Below are positions 10,861 to 25,699 of a stretch of DNA of 64,000 bases, piece after piece. The DNA is from Neopestalotiopsis rosae (taxonomy: Eukaryota; Ascomycota; Sordariomycetes; Amphisphaeriales; Sporocadaceae). Both the position numbers and the translations under genes were made by a program. The notes beneath the pieces are model-generated. The model did not search any database. It saw nothing but the letters and a program-made list of their open reading frames with translations, and was not told where the DNA came from. The stretch's first letter is position 1. The number at the start of each line of letters is the position of its first letter. The stretch spans positions 4,340,001 to 4,404,000 of the forward strand of contig JALGAS010000006.1 of NCBI GenBank assembly GCA_023078685.1. The letters are read 5' to 3'.

Positions 10861-12926
10861 ATGCTTTGCTCGCTGTGCAAAACACTCCACCTCTCCATCG
10901 ACTCGGGGCGAGACGTAGATGTGGCGCATCACGAAAACGTGGCAGACATCTTAAGGAGTGGGGAAACGGGGTGCGATCTCTGCAAAATAATCTCGCGAGC
11001 CTGCGTGGAGCAATCCAAGGCGTCCGGGAACAATGGGTCTATCGTATCTCTCAAACTCAAGAAGGATCTTGGCATAATAATGACTGTTACCCCAGCTGCT
11101 GTAGAACAACAAGATCAGCAGGGAGACCAAACAAGAACATTCAATGCATATGTTCCCTTTGAGTGCTACGAAATACCAGGTGAGTAACTCCATAGCGTCA
11201 TGGTCGTCCTAGTTCACTGATAGGGATCTATAAAACATACGAACTGGAAGCTGTTCTCATGAATGGATGTTCCGACGATGATTCTACGGGCTCCGACCAG
11301 GCATTTCAACTTGTCCGTACATGGCTGCGCCAATGCACGAACGAACATCCCAGATGTCAAGATCCTACAGCGGAGGGTTCGTACTTGCCGCGCAGGGTGA
11401 TTGATATCGGGCCTGAGGGCTCAACATCAGAACCGTCCCTGCTCGAGACTTTCAATCAACCAGGCCGTTATGTTACACTCAGCCATTGTTGGGGTGGTGG
11501 GAGCCATATCATGACTACGACTGAGAACGTGCAACAGCATAAAATATCCATCCCCTACAGGGAGTTACCAAAAACCTTTCGCGAATCGATTGACGTGACT
11601 CGAAAGCTTGGTCATCGCTATCTGTGGATCGACTCTCTATGCATCATCCAGAACGATAAAAGCGACTGGGAGACAGAGGGAGCCATGATGCACCAGTATT
11701 ATAAGAATTCAACGTTGACAATTGCCGCTGCAGACGCTGACAATAGTGCTGCTGGTCTCTTCCGGGCCCGGAACGGACTGGACTATCGGCCCTGCATGCT
11801 ACCCCTCCATACTCCTGGAAGTAGGCCGAGGAAGCTGTACGCATTCACTAATCGCATGTCGTCCGACATCAAGCGGTCCAGTCTATCCGACTCTTTTCAC
11901 TCGAGTCGACTGTATAGTAGGGCCTGGGTATTCCAGGAACAAGTGCTGTCTCGACGGACATTATCGTATGCCAAGGACAGAATGACCTGGAGATGTCAGG
12001 AGATGGCGTTTGAAGAGCGCGTTCCGTTCATGCTACCGGTTGGATCTTTCTTGCAAGAAAAGCCAAATATGATCATCAGAAACGGCGATTCCAGGACCAT
12101 TGACGCGGCCATCATGAGGCTTCAGCGAGAAGCCATCTTTGCGACACCCAGCGCGACCGGGTTCCAGGACCACGGCTGTAGTGCCTCGCCTGCAACGAAA
12201 TGCTTTTCAGATAGAAACGGGTTTTTGGTCCGCTGGGGCTACATTGTTACCGAGTATACAGAAAGAAACCTTACATATCAGTCAGACAAACTTCTCGCCA
12301 TCCAAGGAATCGCCGATGCCGTGGCACCAACACTGTCGCAGCCTTACTTTGCCGGCAGTTGGGTTGGGACACCCCGATCGATCGTCTTGAGCTTGCTTTG
12401 GCATTCGCAAGAACTAAAGGGAAGACCTTGCACAAGGTTAAACATTGCACCTTCTTGGAGCTGGCCTTCCGTGTCCCATAGAGTGGTTTGGCTGCCTCTT
12501 TCGCACCACCAATTGGAACCAGTGATCAGCATAATAGATTTGAAGCGCAGTGGGACCGCGACAACCTGTTCCGGTGAACTCTTCTTGAGAGGAAACGCCA
12601 CAAAAGTTGTGATCAAGCAAAATCAAATTTTGCTGCTGTCAGATTCCGATGAAACTATTCTTTCGAGCTGTGCATCCTCGAAGAGTGATCCAATCCTGCA
12701 GCTTGACGAGGAAATCATTGACATGACCCCCCTTCTCATTCTAGAAGTGGCAAAGAGTGTGATACATGCTCGCGCAGACCATAAGAAAATGAACTGTCTC
12801 GTACTCATGAAGTCTAGTGTTGATGACTCTGCCTATCGTCGAGTGGGATACTCCATGTGCGACGAAGATCACTGGAATATGAACCAGCTGGGAAATCAAC
12901 GGGAAATGCTACTAAAAATCGTATGA
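10861..12926 (+). CDS. HET-domain (heterokaryon incompatibility) protein
   Basis: The model is join(10861..11179, 11224..12926), 673 residues. The 44-nt intron (GTGAGT...TAG) is short but joins the frames. The N-terminus carries Cys pairs (CSLC, CDLC) usual in this subfamily. The HET domain covers about residues 189-340 with the hallmark blocks YVTLSHCWGG, TFRESIDVTRKLG and YLWIDSLCIIQND. The C-terminal half has blocks typical of the group (SRAWVFQEQVLSRR near residue 345) but no NACHT, WD40 or ankyrin part. Family knowledge: HET domains trigger cell death after non-self recognition, and many copies have no known partner. Role here is inferred from the domain only. Confidence 0.92.
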
Positions 12927-13803
12927 ATACACGGGTTCGCAACGAAAGATTGATTGACTGCTATTAAGCGTCAAATCCTCCAACCAAGCTTTATAAGCTT
13001 CCACAATTTGGCTTTTGTTGGGAGCATATTGAGTTACATTGACGTACTGGTAACCAAGTTATCCCAGACAAATTACTGCAAACTTCAGGAAGGAAGCTAT
13101 GAGGTATATGCCGCAAAGCTGCCATCGCGACTTTTGTCAAACATGTTAGCGGTCCGTGTGTGAAGATGGAAAAGTGTGTTAGAAAGGGGACACGACTATT
13201 TCGTATGATTACAGGTGTGCCGTGGAAGGGGATTGAGTTGCGACGAGATTAATTTTGAGTGTGTGCTGATTCCCGACTAGAATTCAATACTTGAGGAATA
13301 TACTTGTAGTACATAGTGTCAGTTGTGCTCTAGGGGTGCAGAACGGGCATCATGAAAATGTTTGTGTATGTAAGTGTGTATGTACTGTAATGAGAAGCAC
13401 TGCAGAATGGACAGATGAGCCAGGGTATCACTGTGGCGTTGCAAGTGGCATGCACGCCACCCTGGAAAGAAATAGTCCGCAAGACTTCAAGGTTGGCGGC
13501 GCCGGTGGGCCCTTTCGATTGATAGGAGAGAATACAATTTGAGTCACCGTTTCTCTGCATTCGGTACTTGGTGGAGCGCATTTTCGTCATGATGTTTGCC
13601 GAAGATGCGCGCAATTCCAGAATTTTGCAATCTAGACCATTTCCACCACTCATGAGATCCGTACAACTATGATCTGCACACCTAGTACGCCTTTGAATAT
13701 AAGACTGAGTGTGACTCAATATACTGAAAAGGTAGCAGAATGTCACGGATGTGAAATCATAGGAGTACCATATTTGCTTGTCACAGTCTGCAAGTCTATG
13801 ATC
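12927..13803. other. spacer between HET and GH79 genes
   Basis: No supported gene. The open stretch 13330-13950 (minus) overlaps the first exon of the GH79 gene and has no domain. The right half presumably carries the GH79 promoter. Confidence 0.5.
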
Positions 13804-15492
13804 ATGAAAATTATGGGCAAATTTCTGGGGGCCTTGATCGCCTTTATCGGTCTGAGTGCTGCTTCTCCGATGCATAGCCGCGATATAGTACAGGTCACAG
13901 CTCTTTCGCAACCAGCCTTCAATCGCCAAGTTATTGACGCAAGTTATCAATCCTTTTCTATCGAGCTTTTTGCATTCGCTGAGTACTCGGCAAATGAGAC
14001 GTTAGTATATCCAGGCGTAATCATGAGTTGATCTGCTAAAGTATTCAATGCGAAGGTATCGCAATCCATTGAACGTCAATCTCCTCAAAAATATTAGAGA
14101 ATGGGGAGGCAGGCCAATTGAGGTCCGTATTGGTGGCTCTTCACAGGCACAACTGTGGTGGGTTCCCGATCAGGTGGAGGGCTTGGTCGGCTATTACGAA
14201 TCTGGCGCGGACAAAACCTACAATGTCACCATCGGACCTGGTTATGTTGATCTATTTGACGCCTGGCCATCCGACACAAAATTTATACAAGGACTACCTG
14301 CTACGTATGAGCAACCTGGCCTACGGAACAGCACCATCGAGATTGTATCGAGACTTTCAGAGAAGCTCGGAAGCCGCCTGATTGGTTTGGAGCTGGGAAA
14401 CGAGAGACAAGACAGCGGGTTGACACCGCCCGAGTTCACCAAGAAGTTTCTAGTGGAAGCGTACGCCATTTCAGAGGCAGTCTTCAAGGAAAAGTACAAG
14501 AAAATCTGGACAGTTGGAACTCTCCAAGCACCCACCTTGATCAACTGCGACGATCCATCGAACGCGACAACTTGTTGGAGTACTACTTCTCTATTGGAAA
14601 ATGGGATCAATGACCGTGAAATTGCTATGCGATCAGACACACATCAAGTAAGCCAATCCCTTTCTGGAGATATTCGTTTCATAGCATATCTGGAAATAGT
14701 TAGCTAACCATGAACTTGTGTCCCTCCGCTATCTAGTACAGCCTTGATCGCTCAGTAACCAGTCCCGATAGACAGTATATTTTGAATCACACCGTGTTGG
14801 CGGGATTCATTGATAGCAACAAAGATCTTGCCGACTATTCAGTCGCGCGCGGTCTTCCCTACGTCTTTGGTGAAAGCAACAATCTCTTCGGACACGGTAG
14901 AGTCGGAGTTTCAGACACCTTTGCAGCAGCTCTTTGGAACATTGATTTCACACTGTATGCCGCGCAGACCAACATTTCTCGAATCGGCTACCATCAAAGC
15001 TTTGGCTGGCGTTACAGTGCATGGCGACCTATACCTGCCTTTGGTTATCCTTCTGGTGTTTTACCAGCTTACTACGGCTTCTGGATAGTACAAAAAGCAC
15101 TCGGCACCAACAATAGCAGCACCAAACAAGTTGAGGCTCTGTACACTCGTGAGGACCTTGTCATATATGGCATCTACCAGGCTGGTACCCAAGCGCTAGA
15201 CTCTGTCATTGCGATCAACCTCAAGCCATGGAATGCCGTAGATGGCGACGAAGTCAGACCAGAGGTAACCGTTGATTTCAGCAATATCAAGACCGCCTGC
15301 GGTAAGGCGAGAGTATATAGACTCACTTCAGCAGGTGCCGATGTCACTGATCCAAGTGACGTCGTATTTGCTGGTCAGTATATAAATGGGACCTCGGGTT
15401 TGGTCATTGGCGAGTCTATTGCTGAAGAACTCGGTGCCGGTGAGACTGTGAGTCTCAAGGCAAGCGAAGCTGTTCTGGTATCGCTTTGTTGA
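13804..15492 (+). CDS. glycoside hydrolase family 79 (beta-glucuronidase/heparanase-like), secreted
   Basis: The model is join(13804..14000, 14056..14647, 14737..15492), 514 residues. Introns of 55 nt (GTTAGT...AAG) and 89 nt (GTAAGC...TAG) keep the frame. A signal peptide (MKIMGKFLGALIAFIGLSAAS) begins at 13804. The fold is a GH-A (beta/alpha)8 barrel: likely acid/base E182 in LELGNE and nucleophile E309 in VFGESN. The RIGGSSQ block and the SDTFAAALWNIDF block fit GH79. The last 110 residues form the beta-sandwich found at the GH79 C-terminus. It should release glucuronic acid or 4-O-methyl-glucuronic acid from plant or fungal polysaccharides or proteoglycans outside the cell; exact substrate is unknown. 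Confidence 0.88.
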
Positions 15493-15907
15493 GTGATCTG
15501 CCACAACCTGCATTGGAGCTCTTCGAGCTACGTCCGATCAACCGCCCTGCCATAATTGGCAGTCTGTCTACTAGTATACCCGCCAGTCCGTACTAAATAT
15601 ACGTTGTGCAGAACAAGACTAGGTTATATATATCTAGCCCACGCCCCGTGAGTCTGTGACAATTCGGCAGCTCCCGCTGCAATCCTGCTAGTCTTTTTAC
15701 ACTTTCGTTCTATTCCACAAGTACTGATTCACGAACAAGCAAAAGAACTCACAAATACTACATTGGTGTCGAGGCATTGATTTATATCAAGCCAGCTACT
15801 AATCGAGCGCTTCTCAGTGTATTTTGGGCAAAGCAGACGGGCGATCGCGATGATCGCGTCTCCACGAGACTTGGATCTTTATACCCCTATCTAACTCGAT
15901 ATGTCTG
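15493..15907. other. spacer between convergent GH79 and SDR genes
   Basis: A 415-bp region between converging 3' ends. No gene seen. A short segment at 15665-15685 (GGCAGCTCCCGCTGCAA) resembles one at 8416-8432. Confidence 0.5.
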
Positions 15908-16681
15908 TTAAAATTGGACATGACCCTTGCCCTTCACGAATGTGGCCAACCACGGCACCTTTCCTTCATGATTTGCCAGCTGGGCAAAGAATTCAGCATG
16001 CGCCTCGCCATCTAAGTTCATACCCACATGTTTTCCATCCTCGAGGCGCTCGTCGGCATAAAAGAAACTATATTGAGAAGTCAGCACGTCAGATTCAAAG
16101 GCATCGAGAGTGAGAATCTCCACATTGGAAGGAATCCAAACCTACCGGAAGCCTTGATTCGAGTACAAGCCGTCGGCCGTGCCAATCCAATAGGCAGAAG
16201 CCGATTTGCCCATGCCCAGGTTCACCATCATAGGAAACGGCAGGACTACGGTATTCAGGATATTTCCCGTGTAGATGAATGTCTTCTTGGTCTCCTTGGG
16301 CAGCGTCTCCCACCCGAGGACGGCCTCCTGGGCGGCGACATAGGCGCTGACGGTGTTGACATTCAGGTCGGCCGCAACGCTCGCGGCCGGCACGGACAGG
16401 ACCGAGTCCTGGTTGGGCGGGGCGGTTAGGGCCGCCGCATTGTAGACGACGACGCTAGGTGCCGACTGGAACTCGGACTTGATGGCGGCAAACAAGCCGG
16501 GGACTGTGTCTGGCTTGGTGAAGTCGGCCTTTAGGGAGAGGTAGCCTTGATCATTTCTGGCTCCGCTGCCGCTTCTCGAGGCGAGGGCGACGCTGTAGCC
16601 GCTGCTGGCAAACTTCTTGGCGACGGAGAGACCAACTCTGGGTCCGGCTCCAAGGATGAGAACAACGGGCTTAGATGCCAT
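15908..16681 (-). CDS. atypical short-chain dehydrogenase/reductase
   Basis: The model is complement(15908..16067, 16146..16681), 231 residues, with a 78-nt intron (GTAGGT...TAG) that joins ...SNQGFR to FFYADE. The N-terminal Rossmann motif GAGPRVG (residues 11-17) and an NAAAL block around residue 82 mark an SDR with an NAD(P) site. The classical catalytic YxxxK is not seen: where it would be expected the sequence reads SASAYWIGTA, with Tyr but no Lys four residues on. The C-terminal YADER...GEAHAEFF block is typical of a fungal SDR subgroup. Catalysis is therefore uncertain. It is divergent from the dioxygenase gene 953 bp to the right. Confidence 0.8.
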
Positions 16682-17634
16682 GGTTATGTGTCGGAACTGA
16701 CAAAGAGTTTGTGGTAGGAATTGGCGAATATGTATTGATTTGATTGTGAATGGATGATTGTGGATGAGATCTGTCTTTCATAGTCGACATGAATAGAGAG
16801 CCATTCCGCTTCTTATACCCAATTCACGTTTATAAGCGTCCTTGATACGTTTCGCTTCCATTGCGGACATTTGTAAGCCAAAAGACTGTGCATCACGACA
16901 GAAAGCAGGCAGGTAGCCTTGCGCGACGAACAAAGGACAGCCTGCATTCAGTACTAGGCAATATCAGTCGTACGGTCACCACCATTCAAACCTACCCCGA
17001 GAGTCCGACCTGCATCCTTCAACCATGACGGGGTGGTGGGTAGCAAGCCCCACAAGCCGCGCGGGATGCTGCCAAGACTGGTTGATTATAGAGCAACACT
17101 ACGGCAGGACCAGGTTTAGTGGAAAGGTAGAAATGTAAGCGGACCTACAGGAGGAGCGCACAGCTATGCAGCTACCCCAAACCATTTTGGCCAAAGTCTT
17201 GCTTACTTGATCTTTCGCAATTTCCAGAATCATGTAAGCAGGAAAGCCGCGCGCTTGGTGGGGTTCCAGCTGTATTCTACACCCCTGCATATTATCTAGG
17301 TACCAGTCGGGGCCGGCAACCTCTGGTGCACACCCCACACTCCACGATAGGCCTTTTGCCTAGTATAATCTTGGTAGATCTGCGCCAAAGGCTTCAAATA
17401 ATTTCTTCCAACGTGTCACTGACCATAGCCGAACCCGAGACAGAGCCATCCGTTTCGGCGCTTCACCAAGTTGCGCGATGTATCAAGCTTTACAGTTTTC
17501 ACTTTCTTCGGATTGCTGGCTCAGCAAACAGTTCATTGCGATAGCTATAAGACGATCGGCTTGACCTCTGTGATGTCGCGAAAGATGCCTGACCAACCAC
17601 CACACAAGAGCCGCCCAGTAACAAGTCAAACATC
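16682..17634. promoter_or_regulatory. 953-bp divergent spacer between SDR and dioxygenase genes
   Basis: It presumably holds both promoters. No gene or clear binding site was recognised. Confidence 0.45.
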
Positions 17635-18583
17635 ATGTCAGTATTCACGTCACGGATGCCCGTCTACTTTCTCGGCATCGGCGGCCCCAACTTTTTGGAA
17701 AACACCAAACACCCCGCCTACGCTCAACTGGCCCAGATCGGCCATGAAATCACCACCGTGGTCAAACCCAAGGCCGTGGTGGTCTTTTCTGCGCACTGGC
17801 AGGGCGACCCGAATACCATCAAGATCAACACGGCCGCCGAGACGGACTTGATTTACGACTTTTACGGGTTCCCGCCGCACTTCTACGAACACACGTACCC
17901 AAACCGAGGAAGTCCCGAGGTTGCGGAGATGGTAGCCGGCCGGCTCGAGGCGGCGGGCATCGAGGTTGAGAGGGTCAAACGGGGCCTAGATCACGGCGTC
18001 TGGGCTGGCTTCATTGTTGGTATGTGGACGAACAAACCGTAATTGCTTTACACTAATACCTCTGTTCATCAGCTTTTCATCCCGAAAAGAATCCTCTGAA
18101 TGTGCCAATCGTACAGGTCTCGCTCTATGGCAATGAAGATCCTGGTCAGCATTACTGCATCGGTCAGGCGCTGGAGAGTCTGCGCGACCATGGTGTTCTC
18201 ATTGTCGGTGCCGGTATGGTGGTACACAATCTACACGACTTTCGGGCCACAAGAGGTGCTGGCCCAGCAAGACCGTATGTGACTGACTACTACTGGAAAC
18301 ATCTCTATCCGAGAACTGACAAGCTACACCCAGCTACACCATTAGTTTCGATGGTGCCTTGAAAGATGCTATCGCTGCACCATCCGAGGATCGGCAGTCC
18401 AGAATGATGGCCTTACTCGAGCGCGGTGACGCCAGACAGGCCCATCCAACGTTTGAGCATATCCTTCCCATGCTCGTCGCAGCGGGTGCTGCAGGATCTG
18501 ATGCCGGGCACCGGTTATGGACACTAGCCGAGGGAAGTTTGAGCTGGGCGCAGTATAGATTTGGAGATGTCGCAAATATTTGA
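17635..18583 (+). CDS. DODA/LigB-type extradiol ring-cleavage dioxygenase
   Basis: The model is join(17635..18019, 18073..18274, 18334..18583), 278 residues, introns of 53 and 59 nt with GTATGT donors and CAG acceptors. A second Met seven codons later (17656) could be the true start. Family blocks: VVVFSAHWQG (His), GLDHGVWAGF (His), PIVQVSLYG, and GMVVHNLHDF (His). Members use a non-heme metal to open catechol-type rings (class III; DOPA dioxygenase group). The N-terminal block normally reading SHGGP here reads GIGGPNF, so the first metal-binding His is replaced by Ile (residue 15). The enzyme may be inactive or use another ligand. Cytosolic, no signal peptide. Confidence 0.88.
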
Positions 18584-19622
18584 GTCTAATAATCTCCAAG
18601 GATACACTTTGTGGTCAAGTACATTTTACCTCTCTTAAACACACGAGTGTGTACAGGTCCTGCTGCATGGCCCTTCTCCTCATCGACCCCACCTGTACGT
18701 GTGACAGACAACCACAAGACCTATTCGAGCATGAGGAGCAATGGCTTGTTTTGAGCGACAGCCATTCGAACCCCAGGGTAACCAATGTTGCTTCTTCATC
18801 ACTCTCCTGCGACATCCACCCATGAACAGCGCTGAGCAGTCTTACCACTCGGATAACGCTTGCAGATTGTGTATCGGGCAACGAAATGGGAAAATGCGAG
18901 GGAATGGACTGGCTTCGGTGATTCATCAGCAGGCAAGTCTTTCGTACCTAGACCGAGGTGTAGCAGTGGTTTGGTGCAGCGGAAATTTGTTGGCGAGAAC
19001 ATTTTGGGAAAATTTGACCTCTTTAAGGTTAAGCACAATCAGTCCTTCCAGGCTTGATACAGGGTAGCCTTTAGGACTTTCTGATCCTTTGCATGCCGAG
19101 AATCGTAGCTGAGGTTCGAAAGGGACAACTTGCATTCGCGGTTCACTGGCATTGCAGCGAAGCGGCGCAGAACAGAACCCCAGGATGCTATTGGTCCAAG
19201 CTCATGTGATATAATATCAAAATTTAGGTTGCACGGTGTTCAAGATAGAATATTCCTGCCAATCTAGACTCGGTCGGCTGTTTCCCCCAGTAACCACAAT
19301 GGTCGCTACAAGTTTACTGCTCTCATCTCCGACCTGCACAAGATGCATCAATACCTCCCTGAGACGCGCATGTTTCCCTTGTGCCATACTGCCTTTCATA
19401 TTCACATATATAATCATTCACTAGAGTTCATTCACTTTGATGTCGCAAGGTACAGAGCTGAAAGAAGACTCGGGAAGATGGGCCTTGATCTTGGCCTAGA
19501 AATTGAATGGTTCTGCTATTCGAACCTAATCGATGCCAATTAGATTAATTCGCCAGTCTCAATAAGACTGGTTTCCACAACGAAAGAAATCTCCACGTCA
19601 GAATCTCTTCGTTGATGGCTTT
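18584..19622. other. spacer between convergent dioxygenase and zinc-knuckle genes
   Basis: No supported gene. Several 60-110-codon open stretches overlap in different frames without domains. A tRNA-like T-loop at 18762-18776 has no matching stems. Confidence 0.5.
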
Positions 19623-20625
19623 TCATTTCCAAGTAATGCCACGGCAATTACCAGCGGAATCATGCTGAACGTTCATGCCGTCGATATATTCGCGTACTTG
19701 GACCTGGCCTGTTCCGCCGTAAATACCGATGCGTCCGTTACGATCATGTACACTGACATGACCAACTACGCTGTTAATACTGATGCTTCCGTCACAATCA
19801 TGTACACTGACATGACCAACTCCGCCGTAAATGCCGATGCTTCCATCACAATCAAAGATGTCGATGTTTCTCGTGCCATCATGGATGGCGATGTTTCCGT
19901 CGCAGCTATTCAGGCTAATGGGTCCCGTACCACCATGGATGGTGATGATTCCATCGCAATGGTATAAGTTCAAAGCCCCAGTATTCCCTTGAACCGCATC
20001 ACGATAGATGGTGATGCTTCCGTCGCAACTGTACAAGTTCAAAGTACCAGTGCTCCCGTGAACTGTACCTACACCGTCGTAATTGTGTAGATTCGTCGTG
20101 CCTGGACCGGCGTACTTTGTGAACGTACCTATGGTACGAGAACTTCGACAATTGCGAGCTATATGGCCAGGTTTTCCACAATTGAAGCAAATCCGTCTCT
20201 CTTGTTTGGCGACCTTGTCACGTGCCGGTTTATTGGAGTTCTGGCGGGGACCAATGGCTGATTTTGGCTTGACTGTTACACGAATGAGTGGTTGCGTAGA
20301 TTCGTCAAAAATATTTATGAAAGTAGTATGGATTGAGAAGTAAGGAATTCGAACATGAGCATGAGTACTTACCATCAAGAGCAGGCTTCTTCTCTTGCTT
20401 TACATTGACAGCTAGATGGGAGGCCGCATAGTGAGTAAGAGAGAGATTCTCCTCTTCCTTCAAAAGAAGAGATAATTGGGAGGCTGTACGGTGTGAAAGA
20501 CCGAGCTTCTCCTCTTGCTTCACAACGCCAGCGAGATAGCAGGCTGCATCGTGTGAAATGATCTCCTCGTCTATGCCGCCATCATCTTTCTCCTCCTCCT
20601 TGATTTTTTGACTGATGGAGGCCAT
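19623..20625 (-). CDS. two-repeat-array protein with CCHC zinc knuckle (novel architecture)
   Basis: The model is complement(19623..20272, 20373..20625), 300 residues, with a 100-nt intron (GTAAGT...ACAG). Exon 1 holds three exact-length 20-residue repeats starting at H25, H45 and H65 (e.g. HYAASHLAVNVKQEKKPALD). Each carries a phi-K-x-E motif (K36, K56, K76), plus one before them (K9). Exon 2 holds a basic linker, a retroviral-type zinc knuckle C113-x2-C116-x4-H121-x4-C126 (CFNCGKPGHIARNC), then eight repeats built on (C)DGxIxIxGGxGxVxV. Their DG (or NG) positions are 150, 168, 191, 209, 227, 245, 263 and 282, so the period is 18 with one 5-residue insertion. This alternation fits a small beta-solenoid. 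The knuckle suggests single-stranded nucleic acid binding. No polymerase, integrase or gag domain accompanies it. Function unknown. Confidence 0.72.
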
Positions 20626-22085
20626 GGCCGGTCGGGCTTCAATGAATCAAGAGGAGAGTGCAGGCCGTGATAGTTTCAACAGCGTTAGGAGGTGCCTTTG
20701 ATGATTTTGGGGGCTCGCTGCAACGAACGAGATGCTTGAGTCTTACTGCTTTCGGTGGGAAAAGTAGCAATTCGATGCAGTTTCTTGGCCCCACGAAAGA
20801 ATAGAAAGGAAGAGAGGAATTGAACAGCTTGAACACTTTTGACAAGTCCCCGGCGTGGCAGGCAGAACTTGTCGCACCATTAGTTTCGGGGCAGTCGCGC
20901 CAGGCGTCCTTTCCCAGTATGAACGACACAAACTGAGAAGGAAGGTGTGCCTATCGATCTAACAAAGCATTGGCGAGCAATTGAGGATCAGTGTTATACT
21001 GTACATCGAATGGTGCTGCCGCTCAATACGATGTCATGGTTGACATGTGTAGGTAGGAGGGTAGGTAGGTACTGTAGATACCCAAGTGCCAAGTCTGGTG
21101 TTGGTGGTTGAATCATGCCAAGCCTCAGTGGTTTAATCTAGAGGGTGATGTGGGTGTACGCATACATTCGGCTTTGAAAGTCAAAATCGTTAATGCCAGA
21201 AAACCGCATACAGAGACCATCTTATCCAGGCAAGTCGACGTTAACCATAAGCATCTTTGGTGCCAATGTTTACCTCTCATAGATAAATGGAACGCAATAG
21301 AAGGTGCGGACTTTGGTGAACAAGTCAATTATGCTCGAGAATGGAGGTGTATCGAGAGCACTCTCGACATTGCCTAAATGCAGCTTACTTGCTCCTTTCT
21401 CTATGCTAGCCATTCTCCCTCCTTCAATAGGTGTGTGTAGGCCCATTTCTCAACAACATTACCAGCCTGTCGACCTCCAGGAACCTAGGAGCATGAACGG
21501 AGACAGCATCGCGCCGCTGATCTCGACAGAAACTACGATGACTATGCATAGTGCGAATTTCAAAGAAAGATTGATATTTTACGACAGGTGCTCGTGTCTA
21601 CCGAGGCCACGACCCATGAGTCACCTCCGTGTGCTGCTGGCTGTCATCATGCCGATCAAGCAACTACAGTTGAGCAGGTAAGTAGGGCATCTAGAAACCC
21701 GACAAATTCAGGGATACAGACGCAAGTAAGCATGTACGTAACAATGTTCAATACTTGATGAGCCAAGTCCGACGAGTGTACAGCGTCGTGGTCATTTCAT
21801 TAAACGCCAAAGATCCAGTACCTTCATCGACACATACGACTGGTAGGTATTTGCTTCTGCTTGTGTCATGAACGCTCTGCTGCCAGCCCAGCGCGGCCGT
21901 CGGATGTTTGTCCAAGCAGCCAGCCCAGGTCCCACTCTATGTGATATTGGTATCTTCCGATTATGTAACGCCGATTTTTCTAAATGAGTACCTAATAAAC
22001 AATTGCATTGCCCATGGTTCAAGGCATAGGGCGTTCAGTGTTCGACTTTAGCACCCGTCCATCTTCTCACATCGACATGAGGAAC
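20626..22085. other. 1.46-kb spacer
   Basis: No supported gene. It includes a GGTA-type simple repeat at 21051-21072, the promoter side of the zinc-knuckle gene (20626 onwards) and the 3' flank of smc5. Confidence 0.5.
21051..21072. repeat. GTAGGTAGG-type simple repeat
   Basis: A short run of imperfect GGTA/GTAG units (GTAGGTAGGAGGGTAGGTAG) in the spacer. Confidence 0.6.

Positions 22086-25699
<3,614 letters not shown>

Noticed and set aside
10861..15492. Secondary-metabolite or degradative gene cluster (cutinase, HET, GH79)
   Set aside because: No synthase, transporter or pathway-specific regulator among them; the enzymes act on unrelated substrates.
8416..15685. Similar GGCAGCTCC(T/C)GCT(A/G)CAA segments at 8416 and 15665 as a repeat family
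   Set aside because: Only about 17 bases match and the flanks differ; chance similarity cannot be excluded.
18760..18778. tRNA-like T-loop (GGTTCGAAT on the minus strand)
   Set aside because: No 5-bp T-stem, no A-box and no acceptor stem at the right distance.
20161..20200. Zinc knuckle as part of an LTR retrotransposon gag
   Set aside because: No protease, reverse transcriptase, integrase or LTRs nearby; the knuckle sits inside a spliced repeat protein. Kept only as a possible domestication.
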